The notes under the pieces: model-generated
The model's input: only the letters and a program-made list of their open reading frames with translations
Told to the model about the DNA's origin: nothing
Database searches by the model: none
From: Arthrobacter sp. StoSoilB5
GTDB lineage: Bacteria; Actinomycetota; Actinomycetes; Actinomycetales; Micrococcaceae
Length of the DNA: 64,000 nucleotides
Assembly: GCF_019977235.1 (NCBI RefSeq)
Contig: NZ_AP024646.1
Span: 620,001-684,000 of the forward strand
Reading direction: 5' to 3'
Position numbers and translations under genes: made by a program
Shown here: positions 51,950-60,674 of the stretch, in pieces
How positions within the stretch are numbered: the first letter of the stretch is position 1
How the letters are laid out: each line of letters opens with the position of its first letter

Positions 51950-52215
51950 GGTGTTCCTCTTCTCAGTATGGAAATTCTGTGCAGGGCGGTCAGCATTGTG
52001 CCCCTGTGGATTGATGCTAGGTCCCGGCGTGACGGTGATCACTCTTGTGTTCGCAGTGATCTTTAAGTTCATTGCGTTCACGCTTTTGCCTTCGCAAAAG
52101 ACCCGGCGCAGCTGATCCTCAGCGTGCTTAGGGTATAGTTCCGATACGCCAAGGCGGACTACTTTTGAAGCTGTTAGCGGCCCTTGCAAATTGGAATCAC
52201 CAAAGGATCCAAACA

Positions 52216-53832
52216 GTGTCTCGACTGACTCGACGGAGAGGGATGTCCCTGGCCGGGCAGTACCTTGTGCTGCAGTTGTTGATCGTTTTGGCGGTTCTGG
52301 TTGCCGTGGTAGCCATCTCCCTGGCCCAATCTGCCGCTGCCTTTGAACGCACTGAAGGACGCCGGGCCTTGTCCGCGGCAGAGGCCTTGGGCAACAACCC
52401 GACAGTGCGTGCGCTGTTGCCCACCGCCGAATCACGCAATGGGTCAGCCCTTCCGGCCGTGGCCGAATCCGTTCGGACTGTTTCCGGCTCCTCCCACGTG
52501 GCACTGGCAAAGCTTGACGGCACGGTGGTGGCCTCCTCGGATCCCAGCCAGCTGGGCAAGCCACTTCTATTGGGCGACAGCAGGGTGAAGGAAGGCCGGG
52601 CCTGGACCGGAGTCCTCGCCGGTAATGAAGGAAAAGTTCTCTCAGCACACGTGCCGGTACTGGACGACTCCGGAACCATGATCGGCATCGCCGCCATCAG
52701 CAGGAACTATCCATCCGCCCTTGAACGGCTGGAAGACGTGGTGCCCAACCTCCTCACCTACGTGGGCGTTGCCAGCGTTCTCGGCGTAGCCGGTTCCCTC
52801 CTGTTGTCCCGCCGCGTCAAACGGCAAACGCTGGGAATGGAGCCTCGGGAGATCACCGGACTGGTGGAAAACCGTGAAGCGATGCTGCAGGGCCTGAAGG
52901 AAGGCGTGGTGGCGCTGGACCCGCACGAGCGGATTACGGTGGCCAATGAGAGCGCCCGACAACTGCTGGGATTGCCCGCAGACTGCGTAGGCCGGAAACT
53001 CGGGTCCCTTCACGTGGACAGTGCGCTCAAAGTGGTACTCACCCGGGAACAAACGGACCCCGACCAATTAGTGCTGGTGGGGGACAGGCTGGTGGTCATG
53101 AACAGGGTGGCCCTCAGATCCCGTGGGCGCGACATCGGCTCCGTGACAACCCTGAGGGACAGAACCGAATTGTCGTCGCTGGAACGTGAACTCGGTGCCA
53201 CCCGGACCGTGACCGATACTTTGAGGGCCCAGGCCCATGAGTTCGCCAACCAACTGCACGTCATTTCCGGCCTGATACAGATTGGCGAATACGATTCCGT
53301 GGTGCAGTTCGTCAACGGCGCCACCGTGGACCGGACGCGGCTTAACGACGAAGTGACCAGCCGCATCCAGGACCCTGCGCTCGCAGCCCTGCTGATAGCC
53401 AAAGCCAGTTTGGCCACCGAGCGCGGGGTGGAGCTGCAACTCGACCCCCAGTCCGCCCTCCCGCGCGTTAACGAGGAACTGTCCCGGGACCTCACCACCG
53501 TGGTGGGCAACCTGGTGGATAACGCGTTCGACGCCGTGACTGGCCTCGTTGGGGCGTCGGTGAGTGTGTTGGCGGTCAACTCTGCGGACGGTGTTACAGT
53601 CACCGTCCGGGACAACGGTCCAGGAGTGCCCTCCGGCTCCGCTGAGGACATTTTCAGGCAGGGCTTTTCCACGAAGGAGCCGGGTCCCGGCGACGCCCGC
53701 GGCTTTGGCCTGGCACTCTCGCGGGTGATATGCCGGCGCAGCGGCGGCGACCTGACAGTGGCCAACGACCATGGGGCCGTTTTCACCGCACGATTCAACA
53801 AGCACAATTCGGATTTCAAAGGGGCAGCGTAG
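52216..53832 (+). CDS. Sensor histidine kinase, DcuS/CitA type, for tricarboxylates
   Basis: 538 aa from GTG 52216 (AAAGGA nine bases before). Two membrane helices (about 18-38 and near 185-205) flank an extracytoplasmic PAS-like sensor; a second PAS domain (ENREAMLQGLKEGVVALDPHERI) precedes the H-box AHEFANQLHVISGLIQIGEYD with phospho-His341, then the ATPase (DNAFDAVTG; DNGPGVP; GFGLALSRVI). This is the CitA/DcuS subgroup that senses di/tricarboxylates outside the cell. Divergent from tctCBA and overlapping with its response regulator in expression (two-base gap). Confidence 0.92.
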   Translation: MSRLTRRRGMSLAGQYLVLQLLIVLAVLVAVVAISLAQSAAAFERTEGRRALSAAEALGNNPTVRALLPTAESRNGSALPAVAESVRTVSGSSHVALAKLDGTVVASSDPSQLGKPLLLGDSRVKEGRAWTGVLAGNEGKVLSAHVPVLDDSGTMIGIAAISRNYPSALERLEDVVPNLLTYVGVASVLGVAGSLLLSRRVKRQTLGMEPREITGLVENREAMLQGLKEGVVALDPHERITVANESARQLLGLPADCVGRKLGSLHVDSALKVVLTREQTDPDQLVLVGDRLVVMNRVALRSRGRDIGSVTTLRDRTELSSLERELGATRTVTDTLRAQAHEFANQLHVISGLIQIGEYDSVVQFVNGATVDRTRLNDEVTSRIQDPALAALLIAKASLATERGVELQLDPQSALPRVNEELSRDLTTVVGNLVDNAFDAVTGLVGASVSVLAVNSADGVTVTVRDNGPGVPSGSAEDIFRQGFSTKEPGPGDARGFGLALSRVICRRSGGDLTVANDHGAVFTARFNKHNSDFKGAA

Positions 53833-53834
53833 CC

Positions 53835-54503
53835 GTGATCAAAGTACTGATTGTCGATGACGACTTCATGGTGGCCAAGGTCCACGCAGGGTTCATCCAG
53901 CGAACGCCGGGGTTCGGTGTGGTGGGGGTGGCCCACACGGGTGCGCAAGCTCTCCTTGAAACGCAACGGCTGCAGCCGGACCTGGTGCTGTTGGACATCC
54001 ATCTCCCTGACATCAACGGCCTGGACCTGATGCATCAGCTGCGGGACGTGGCCCCGGACCTTGATGTGCTGGTGATCAGCGCAGCGCGTGAAACTGAAAC
54101 GGTGCGCAAGGCACTACGCGGTGGCATTGTGCACTACCTGATCAAGCCGTTTTCGCAGTCTGATCTTCAGGAGCGTTTGCAGCACTACCTGAATGCCTAC
54201 CAAGGGCTTGATGCGTCCAAGAGCGAGGCGGAGCAATCCGACGTGAACCGGGTGTTTGGGCTCGGCGTATCCGAGCGGACGTTGCCCAAGGGCTGCAGTG
54301 TAGAGACGCTGGAACTGGTGGAAGCTGCCCTGAAATCAGCGCCCGGCGATGTCTCCGCGGCCGAAGTGGCCGAACAATTGGGGACCTCACGCGTCAGCGC
54401 GCGCCGATACCTTGAGTACCTCCACGATGAAGGTGCGTTGGAAGTCAGGCTTAAGTACGGCGTCGGGCGTCCCGAAAGAAGGTATGTGCTGAAGGCGCGG
54501 TGA
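53835..54503 (+). CDS. Response regulator of the CitB/DcuR type
   Basis: 222 aa. Starts at GTG 53835, two bases after the kinase stop. The receiver domain has VLIVDDD, phospho-acceptor Asp54 (LVLLDIHLPD), Ser82 and Lys104 (YLIKPFS). The C-terminus has a winged helix (SAAEVAEQLGTSRVSARRYLEYLHDEGALEVRLKYGVGRPERRY) as in CitB-type regulators. Likely activates tctCBA. Confidence 0.93.
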   Translation: MIKVLIVDDDFMVAKVHAGFIQRTPGFGVVGVAHTGAQALLETQRLQPDLVLLDIHLPDINGLDLMHQLRDVAPDLDVLVISAARETETVRKALRGGIVHYLIKPFSQSDLQERLQHYLNAYQGLDASKSEAEQSDVNRVFGLGVSERTLPKGCSVETLELVEAALKSAPGDVSAAEVAEQLGTSRVSARRYLEYLHDEGALEVRLKYGVGRPERRYVLKAR

Positions 54504-54602
54504 CGACGGTGTCGAGCACTTGCGCCAAGCCTGGCCGAATAGGCAATTGATAAGCTGGACGCACGTCCAAGATCAGCCTTTCTGACAAGGAGCGTGAGTA
54601 CT

Positions 54603-55028
54603 GTGCCAAAGACCGGCAAGAACGATCATGCCCGCAAAGACGAACTCCCATCCACCCTGCAGCGCTCTGAGCAGAAGGCCCAAGACACCTTCGCCAAGAC
54701 CTACGATTCCGCCATGGAGTCCTACGACAACGATGAGAGCCGTGCGGCCCGCACCGCATATGCGTCGCTGAAGCACAGCTACGAGAAAGTCGGCGACCAC
54801 TGGGAGGCGAAGGAGGAGCGAGGCCCTTCTGACCAGCACGCGGAAGAGGGCGTTGAATCAACGAAACCCACGGCCGGGGGAGTGGACGCCAATGCCTCCA
54901 AGGAGCATCTCTATCAACGTGCCCAGGAACTGGACATTAAGGGCCGTTCGAAAATGAGCAAGGACGAGCTCGTCGAAGCTCTGCAGAAAGCCAACGACGC
55001 CGCGACCCGGAAGGCGCGAGGCGGCTAG
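54603..55028 (+). CDS. ChaB-domain protein with Rho-N-like C-terminus
   Basis: About 141 aa. GTG 54603 gives the standard start MPKTGKNDHARKDELPSTL with AAGGAGC ten bases before; GTG 54594 would leave almost no spacing. N-terminal ChaB domain (LQRSEQKAQDTFAKTYDSAMESYDNDESRAARTAYASLKHSYEK) and a short Rho-terminator-N-like SAP helix pair (KEHLYQRAQELDIKGRSKMSKDELVEALQKAND). Highly charged and stress-induced in related organisms; function unresolved. Confidence 0.85.
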   Translation: MPKTGKNDHARKDELPSTLQRSEQKAQDTFAKTYDSAMESYDNDESRAARTAYASLKHSYEKVGDHWEAKEERGPSDQHAEEGVESTKPTAGGVDANASKEHLYQRAQELDIKGRSKMSKDELVEALQKANDAATRKARGG

Positions 55029-55105
55029 TCTCTGCCGGATTATTGCCCGTATAACCACCCACGGCCCTCATCAGAGTTTCGGACCGAAACGGTCACCGCA
55101 CCTCG

Positions 55106-56137
55106 TCATCCGGCGGCTTTCCACCCTAGGGCGGGTCCCAATTTTCCTGCGATGTCGGTGAGGATCTGCACGTAGTCCTCATGTTCAAAGCTGAACGGCA
55201 GTGCGAAAGCTACCTCGTCGACTTCCTGGAATCCAGCATGGGCGTACAGTTGCTCGGCGATTTCAGCGGAGGTCCCGATCACATCCGGGGCGAACAGCAT
55301 ACCCTTCGGCCCTTGGGGCGCCCGCGTGCGGGGAGTGCGTTCATCGACGTAACGCTGGTACTTCTCCCGCTGGGCATTCGAAGCGGAATCTGTTGGGATC
55401 ACCACCAAGCCCTGTGAAACCCGGGCAGTGTTTCCGGCCGCTGCGGCGGCCTCGCGGTACGCACGAATCTGCGTCTGTTGGACCGTGGCAAAGTCCGGCT
55501 TCTGGTCCTTATCCGGGAAAATCACGCTGCTGGACAGAAGATTGAAACCGTTTGCCCCGGCCCAGACGGCAGACTTCATGCTGCCCGCTCCGTACCAAAG
55601 GCGGCTTCGCAGCCCGGGAGAGTGTGGCTCCACCCGGTTGGAGAATTCCTCCACAACACCTTGCTTGCCGGAGAACTCCCGGACCTTTTCGCCGGCGACC
55701 AGGCGGGCAAACCGCCCTACGCGGGCATAGGAGAAGTCCTCTGTTTCTGAGGAATCCGGGAACAGTTCATGCTTCACTGTGTCGTAGTGCATCGGTTCGC
55801 CCACGCTCAGCCCTGGATTGATCCGTCCCCCGGCGAGCAGATCCACGGTGGCAAGGTCCTCCGCCAGACGCAAGGGATTTTCCCAACCCAGCGGGGTTAC
55901 TGCGGTTCCGAGTTCGATTCTGGACGTGCGCTGGCTGGCGGCGGCCATCACTGCGACGGGGGAGGAGATCCCGAATTGCAAGTGACGGTGCCGCAACCAG
56001 GCGCTGTCGAACCCCAATTGCTCACCGAGTTCGATGATCTCCAACGTTGACCGGTGGCCGGCGGCCGGATCCGCGGGGTCGAACAGGCCGATAGTGAGAA
56101 ATCCAAGCTTGCGGAGGGGGCGTTCGGGGCTGGGCAT
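55106..56137 (-). CDS. LLM-class F420/FMN flavin-dependent oxidoreductase
   Basis: 343 aa. TIM-barrel luciferase-like fold: GFLTIGLFDPADPAAGHRSTLEIIELGEQLGFDSAWLRHRHLQFG at the start, then AAASQRTSRIELGTAVTPLGWENPLRLAEDLATVDLLAGGRINPGLSVGEP, as in bacterial luciferase-like monooxygenases. RLWYGAGSMKSAVWAGANGFNLL is a later conserved part. Cofactor choice cannot be read from sequence alone. Single gene. Confidence 0.9.
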   Translation of the reverse strand: MPSPERPLRKLGFLTIGLFDPADPAAGHRSTLEIIELGEQLGFDSAWLRHRHLQFGISSPVAVMAAASQRTSRIELGTAVTPLGWENPLRLAEDLATVDLLAGGRINPGLSVGEPMHYDTVKHELFPDSSETEDFSYARVGRFARLVAGEKVREFSGKQGVVEEFSNRVEPHSPGLRSRLWYGAGSMKSAVWAGANGFNLLSSSVIFPDKDQKPDFATVQQTQIRAYREAAAAAGNTARVSQGLVVIPTDSASNAQREKYQRYVDERTPRTRAPQGPKGMLFAPDVIGTSAEIAEQLYAHAGFQEVDEVAFALPFSFEHEDYVQILTDIAGKLGPALGWKAAG

Positions 56138-56267
56138 GGACTTCCTTCGCGATCGATCGGCAGTTACTGCCCAGAATAGGTGCGGGTACCGGGGACGACG
56201 GCGGGACGTTACCTTTTGTGATGGATCGGCGGGTTGCCGTTACGCTCGGCAGGCCTGCGGAGACGGA

Positions 56268-57479
56268 TCATGCGGGGCTGGGCGTGGGCGTGATATCCAG
56301 ACGGAACCGTGCCATCTGGATAAGGATTGCCGGGATTGCGACGGCAATGACGGCAGCCGCGTACCACTGCAAGGTTGGGACCAGCCCCAACACGGGGACA
56401 AGCTGGCCGGCGATGATGACGGGTATCCCGAATGCGAGGTAAGCGACCGTGTAGATGCCGGAGAAGACGCTAGCGCGTTGGTGCGGCTGAACGTGCGGGG
56501 CTATTAGCCGGAGCTGGCCGCCGAATGACGCGCCGAAGCCGATGCCTCCGAGCGCTGCACCGATCCAGACGGCGGGCAGCCACAGTGCGCTGATTCCGAG
56601 AAGGACCGCGATCGTCCCGAGAAGGGTGAGTGATGTTCCAACCAAGGTGCTGCGCCGGGCAGGATGCTGGTTGAAAACGAAGTTTGATATAGCGGCCGCG
56701 AACGGGCCGAGGAAAGCCGTGAAGCCGGCCACCAGGCCGCCGTCCAAAGTGAACTGAAGACGAAGCATCACGGGCGAAAGTCCGAGGAAGAAGGCAGGAA
56801 ACATCCAGCCTGCGATGTGCACGGGTATCCCTGCGGCAAACTCACCGCGGACACTGCCAGGGAGTCCAAGGCGGGGAGTCAGCGACCGGAGCACACCAGG
56901 CCGCTTTGCTGCAGTTTCGGCTGTGAGGCTGACGAAGACGATGGCGAGAACCATGACTCCAGCGAGGATGGTGAACACAAGCGTGTTGGCGTCCGGAGTG
57001 AACTGAACCGCGGCGCCGGTCAGAAGAGCGCCGACGCCGAGACCTCCTGCGACCGAGGCACCGGCCAGGCCTCCGGCGAGTTTCTTGAGGTGGGCGGGTG
57101 CCTGCTCAGCGATGGCAGCGCTGAAGGCACTGGTGGCAAGCCCCGTGGCGAGACCCTGGAGGGCGCGGGCGACGATCACCCAGGTGATTGTCGGGGCGAC
57201 CAGGAACACAATCATGGAAGCGAGCTCACCGTAAAGGGCGGCAAGCATGACCGGCCGGCGGCCGACATGGTCGGAGAGTGAGCCGCCTATCAGGAGCGCC
57301 GCCAACAGGCCGAGGGCGTAGATGGAGAAAGCGATACTGAGCGCGCCGGATGAGAACTGCCACTCATGCTGGCGAAGTGAGAGCAGAGGAGTCGGCGCTC
57401 CCGCGGCGAAGAAAAACGCTGCAAAAACCGTGGCGAGGCCGGCAAAAGAGACGGCTGGGGAAATTTTGGGGGACAACAC
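56268..57479 (-). CDS. MFS transporter, YcaD/Bcr-like, controlled by the divergent TetR
   Basis: 403 aa, 12 helices. Starts LSPKISPAVSFAGLATVFAAFFFAAGAPTPLLSL; motif A appears as GGSLSDHVGRRPVML. Divergent from a TetR gene with two 18-bp palindromes in the 98-base gap, so a repressed exporter is likely. Ligand unknown. Confidence 0.9.
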   Translation of the reverse strand: MLSPKISPAVSFAGLATVFAAFFFAAGAPTPLLSLRQHEWQFSSGALSIAFSIYALGLLAALLIGGSLSDHVGRRPVMLAALYGELASMIVFLVAPTITWVIVARALQGLATGLATSAFSAAIAEQAPAHLKKLAGGLAGASVAGGLGVGALLTGAAVQFTPDANTLVFTILAGVMVLAIVFVSLTAETAAKRPGVLRSLTPRLGLPGSVRGEFAAGIPVHIAGWMFPAFFLGLSPVMLRLQFTLDGGLVAGFTAFLGPFAAAISNFVFNQHPARRSTLVGTSLTLLGTIAVLLGISALWLPAVWIGAALGGIGFGASFGGQLRLIAPHVQPHQRASVFSGIYTVAYLAFGIPVIIAGQLVPVLGLVPTLQWYAAAVIAVAIPAILIQMARFRLDITPTPSPA

Positions 57480-57514
57480 GGGCTCCTTGGACAGAGTGGT
57501 CTAAACTCTTTCAG

Positions 57515-57566
57515 TTAGACAGATCTGTCTAATTAAGTCAATACAGATTTAGACAGATCTGTCTGA
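57515..57566. promoter_or_regulatory. Paired TetR operator candidates
   Basis: TTAGACAGATCTGTCTAA (57515-57532, perfect palindrome) and TTAGACAGATCTGTCTGA (57549-57566, one mismatch in symmetry), centres 34 bp apart. They sit between an MFS gene and its divergent TetR gene and cover likely promoters of both. Confidence 0.85.
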
Positions 57567-57577
57567 TAAAATGAGGC

Positions 57578-58147
57578 ATGACCTCCACCCGAGTTCCCGC
57601 ACGGCAACGCCTCCTCGATGCAGCGGACAGGCTGTTTTACGCAGAGGGAGTCCATACTGTCGGGATCGACAGGGTCATCGAGGAAGCTGGCGTTGCCAAA
57701 GGCTCGCTCTTCTACAACTTTTCGGGCAAGGACGAGCTTGTAGCCGCATATCTTGCTGGCTGGGACCAGCGGCGGCGGGATCGGATTGCGCGGCACCAGC
57801 AGGGGCTGGATGACCCGGTCGACAAATTGCTGGCAATCTTTGATGCCTTGCAGGAAGCGGTCCTGGCCCCGGGCTACCGGGGTTGCGCGTTCGCTAATGC
57901 CAATGCCGAGGCCCTCCCGGGCAGCGTGGAAGCCACTGCGCTGCGCGCGTTCCGCGACTGGCTCGCCGACGTCATCCTGTCGCAGACCGAGGAAGCAGGC
58001 TTTCTGGACGCCGCCGATGTGGCCGACCGTCTCCGGTTGCTCTACGACGGAGCAGTCGCCAACTCACAGCTCGACAAGCACCCGGACGCGGTCCGGTTGG
58101 CCAGGGAGCTCGCACAAATGGTCCTGGAAACCTCACGCCGGGCCTGA
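57578..58147 (+). CDS. TetR-family repressor of the divergent MFS gene
   Basis: 189 aa. N-terminal helix-turn-helix: ARQRLLDAADRLFYAEGVHTVGIDRVIEEAGVAKGSLFYNFSGKDELVAAYL (about 6-57). The second domain (RDWLADVILSQTEEAGFL) is like TetR_C_33. It is probably autoregulated through the two palindromes just upstream. Confidence 0.9.
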   Translation: MTSTRVPARQRLLDAADRLFYAEGVHTVGIDRVIEEAGVAKGSLFYNFSGKDELVAAYLAGWDQRRRDRIARHQQGLDDPVDKLLAIFDALQEAVLAPGYRGCAFANANAEALPGSVEATALRAFRDWLADVILSQTEEAGFLDAADVADRLRLLYDGAVANSQLDKHPDAVRLARELAQMVLETSRRA

Positions 58148-58202
58148 GGGGAAAGGCTGTTGCTGTTTCTTGAGAATGCCCAGCCCCCGAGGTCAGTGGC
58201 CG

Positions 58203-59342
58203 CTATTTCCGGGTGGATGCGTTTACCGCTGCGGTAATCCTGGCCGGGTCGAGGATTCTGTCCAGGGCGAGACGGGCGCTCCCGGTTATGCCGCCGGTTT
58301 TTTTGGCCTTCGTCGCTTCGATCTCGAGGCTGTCGGTGGCGAAGGGCTGGCACTCGGTGTAGATCGCTGACTGGACGCCGCTGATGAAAGATTCAGCCTC
58401 GCTAAGGGTCCCGCCGAGCACCACGCGTCGAGGATTGAAGAAGTTAACGATTGAGGACAGAACGACCCCTGTGCGGTTGCCCGCTTCACGCAACAGCTGG
58501 GTTGCGACGGGATGGCCATTGGCGGCCAAACGGATAAGGTCGGGGGTATCTGTCACGGCCTCGCCCGCTGAGTGCAGGACTTTGACGATCGCTGCCCCGC
58601 CGGCGACGGCATCCAAACATCCAGTTCGTCCGCAGGAGCACAGCGTCGCAGGCGCGTCCGGGACGCTGACATGGCTGATGTCTCCAGCCATGCCGCGGTA
58701 GCCGTGATGAATACGGCCACCGGCTATGACCCCGCCACCAATGCTGGAGCCAGCCTTGACGAAGATGAAATCGTCGGCGTCTTCTCCACGGATCAGATGC
58801 TCGCCCAGAGCCATGAGGTTGGCGTCGTTGTCCACGAAGACCGGCACGCCAAGAATTTCCCTGAGCAGGGCGCCTGGCTCTACGCCATTCCATCCAGGCA
58901 TCCGGGCGGGAGAGACCATTTTTCCCCCAGGGAAACTGACCGGGCCCGGCAAGCCCATCCCAACGCCAAGCAACCTTAAGCGCTCGGAGCTTGTCTCGAC
59001 CAGGTTCCGGATCTGCCGTGCTACCTCATTGAGCACGGGGTCGGGACCTTGGGTGATGTCCAACGCGGTATGGCGCTCGGAGATCAGCCGGCCTTGCAGA
59101 TCGAACAGTCCAAACGAAGCGTGTTTGGCACCGAGGTCCACTCCGGCGACCATCCCGTACGAGGCGTTGATTCCCACCCCACGTGGTCGACGCCCGATCT
59201 GGGACTGTCCCGGGCCAGTTTCAACTACGTAGCCGAGCTGGATCAGCTCATTGACCCTGAGGGCCGCCGTGGTGGGTGCTTCCTGACGGTGAACTAACTT
59301 CCGCGGATTCAATGACGGTGTCTGATGATGGACACGACACAT
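58203..59342 (-). CDS. ROK-family protein with incomplete N-terminal HTH
   Basis: About 379 aa from ATG 59342. The ROK body is complete: VAGVDLGAKHASFGLFD, VGMGLPGPVSFPGGK, VFVDNDANLMALGEH, GDISHVSV and zinc motif CSCGRTGCLDAVAGGAAIV, followed by NFFNPRRVVLGGTLSEAE. The usual first two helices of an NagC/XylR-type HTH are missing; only the recognition helix and wing remain (TTAALRVNELIQLGYVVETG, RRPRGVGIN). The kinase loop is not DxGxTK-like, which argues against glucokinase. Possibly a regulator truncated at its 5' end. Upstream DNA holds strong inverted repeats. Confidence 0.8.
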   Translation of the reverse strand: MCRVHHQTPSLNPRKLVHRQEAPTTAALRVNELIQLGYVVETGPGQSQIGRRPRGVGINASYGMVAGVDLGAKHASFGLFDLQGRLISERHTALDITQGPDPVLNEVARQIRNLVETSSERLRLLGVGMGLPGPVSFPGGKMVSPARMPGWNGVEPGALLREILGVPVFVDNDANLMALGEHLIRGEDADDFIFVKAGSSIGGGVIAGGRIHHGYRGMAGDISHVSVPDAPATLCSCGRTGCLDAVAGGAAIVKVLHSAGEAVTDTPDLIRLAANGHPVATQLLREAGNRTGVVLSSIVNFFNPRRVVLGGTLSEAESFISGVQSAIYTECQPFATDSLEIEATKAKKTGGITGSARLALDRILDPARITAAVNASTRK

Positions 59343-59394
59343 TTTCCTTCCAGTGGGATGACTCGAAATACCTATGCCGGTCACAGCAGCGACG

Positions 59395-59423
59395 ACCTGT
59401 GACCGGCACGGTCACAGGTCGCT
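59395..59423. repeat. Inverted repeat between rbsD/fucU-like gene and ROK gene
   Basis: CGACCTGTGACCG and CGGTCACAGGTCG are exact reverse complements around GCA. A third partial copy (GCCGGTCACAG) lies at 59378-59388. A further hairpin CCAAACG...CGTTTGG overlaps the end of the mutarotase gene. Terminator for the operon above and/or operator for the ROK gene. Confidence 0.75.
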
Positions 59424-59446
59424 CGGTACTGCCAAACGACGGCGTT

Positions 59447-59872
59447 TTATGCCGTTTGGAGAACGCCCACGGTCAACAGCGCGTTCGCGAAGCGCCGGGA
59501 GTCGCCCGTCACGATGCACAAGGCAAGATTCTGTGACCTGGCGAGGTCATAGAATTCGTGTCGGTTAATGAACTCTGTTTCGGTGCCTTCGGGCATTAGG
59601 TCATCGATTTCTGTATGAACGAGGCATGGAGTTGCGTCTTCGGAGGGGATGATCCGCGTTAGTTTTTCGATTCGGATGGTGCCTAGGACGGCGCGTAGGA
59701 CTTGGGGCACCGTTGGAAAGTCTGCCTGCAGGTTCAGGTAGACGGTTTCTGCGTTTGGTCCGACTGCAGTCGCGGCTGAATAGTGTCCGTCTGTGATGAG
59801 TACGGTAGCACCGTGGCCGGCTGCCGCCAGGGCGGAGAGGATGCGAGGATGCGTCAGTTGCCCGGTGATCAT
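59447..59872 (-). CDS. RbsD/FucU-family sugar mutarotase
   Basis: 141 aa. Sequence LTHPRILSALAAAGHGATVLITDGHYSAATAVGPNAETVYLNLQADFPTVPQVLRAVL fits the RbsD/FucU family, which converts sugar anomers (pyranose/furanose, alpha/beta) for kinases and dehydrogenases; His19 in the GHG motif corresponds to the catalytic region. The start ATG 59872 overlaps the SDR stop by four bases (ATGA). The substrate is not defined by sequence; it is probably the same sugar as the adjacent genes. Confidence 0.87.
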   Translation of the reverse strand: MITGQLTHPRILSALAAAGHGATVLITDGHYSAATAVGPNAETVYLNLQADFPTVPQVLRAVLGTIRIEKLTRIIPSEDATPCLVHTEIDDLMPEGTETEFINRHEFYDLARSQNLALCIVTGDSRRFANALLTVGVLQTA

Positions 59873-60633
59873 GCGAAGTACTGGCCGCCGTTGATGTCGA
59901 CAACTGTACCCGTGACGAAGCGTGCATGCTCGGACGCTAGCCACAACGCCGCACCCGCGACATCTTCGGGAACTCCGGGCCTTCCGAGGGGGATTGTCTC
60001 GACTGTGGCGGCTTTGGATTCTGCGGTGGTGAAGGTGTCATGGAAGGGTGTCGCTTCGATGAATCCAGGGGCAAGGGCATTGACGGTGATACCAGATGAT
60101 GCCAGTTCCTTTGAAAGCCCACGAGTGAAGCCAAAGATCGCAGCTTTGGCCGTGGCGTACGCTGTCGCCCCGGCGTGTCCGCCGTTACGGCCTGCCAACG
60201 AGGCGACATTGATGATGCGGCCGCCGCCGTTGATCAGTGGCAGGGCGAAGTGTGTCATCAGGAAGGTGCTGTCCAGGTTAACGGCCAGAACCTGCTTCCA
60301 GAGTCTGAAATCCATGTCGCCGATGGCAGAGCGCTGGATGAGCCCGCCGACATTGTTGACGAGAATGTCCAGCCGTCCTAGGTCGCGGCCAAGGGCCTCG
60401 ATAGCCCTCTGGACTTCGGTTTCGATGGTCGCGTCCAACTGCAGGGAGGTCAACGGGTGCCCGGTGAGGCGTTCCACGTCATCGGCGAAATCCTGGTCGG
60501 GTTTGTGGTTGTTGTAGGTGATGGCGATTCTGGCCCCGGCCTTGGCGAGGGCCAGTGCGATGCCTTGACCGATGCCGGTGCCTCCGCCCGTTATTAGAGC
60601 GGTCTTTCCGCGCAGTGACTGTTCAAACATCAT
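59869..60633 (-). CDS. Short-chain dehydrogenase/reductase
   Basis: 254 aa. Classical SDR: TGGGTGIGQG cofactor motif (15-23), NNVGG (93-97), catalytic Ser145 and Tyr159-x3-Lys163 (YATAK), and PGFIEATPF after the active site. NAD(P)-dependent. Likely oxidises a sugar or sugar alcohol in this locus (inference from the coupled mutarotase). The gene starts 42 bases after the MFS stop. Confidence 0.92.
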   Translation of the reverse strand: MMFEQSLRGKTALITGGGTGIGQGIALALAKAGARIAITYNNHKPDQDFADDVERLTGHPLTSLQLDATIETEVQRAIEALGRDLGRLDILVNNVGGLIQRSAIGDMDFRLWKQVLAVNLDSTFLMTHFALPLINGGGRIINVASLAGRNGGHAGATAYATAKAAIFGFTRGLSKELASSGITVNALAPGFIEATPFHDTFTTAESKAATVETIPLGRPGVPEDVAGAALWLASEHARFVTGTVVDINGGQYFA

Positions 60634-60674
60634 GAGTTGTTCCTTTCAGGCGAGCCGGTTCTCCGGCCGCACGG

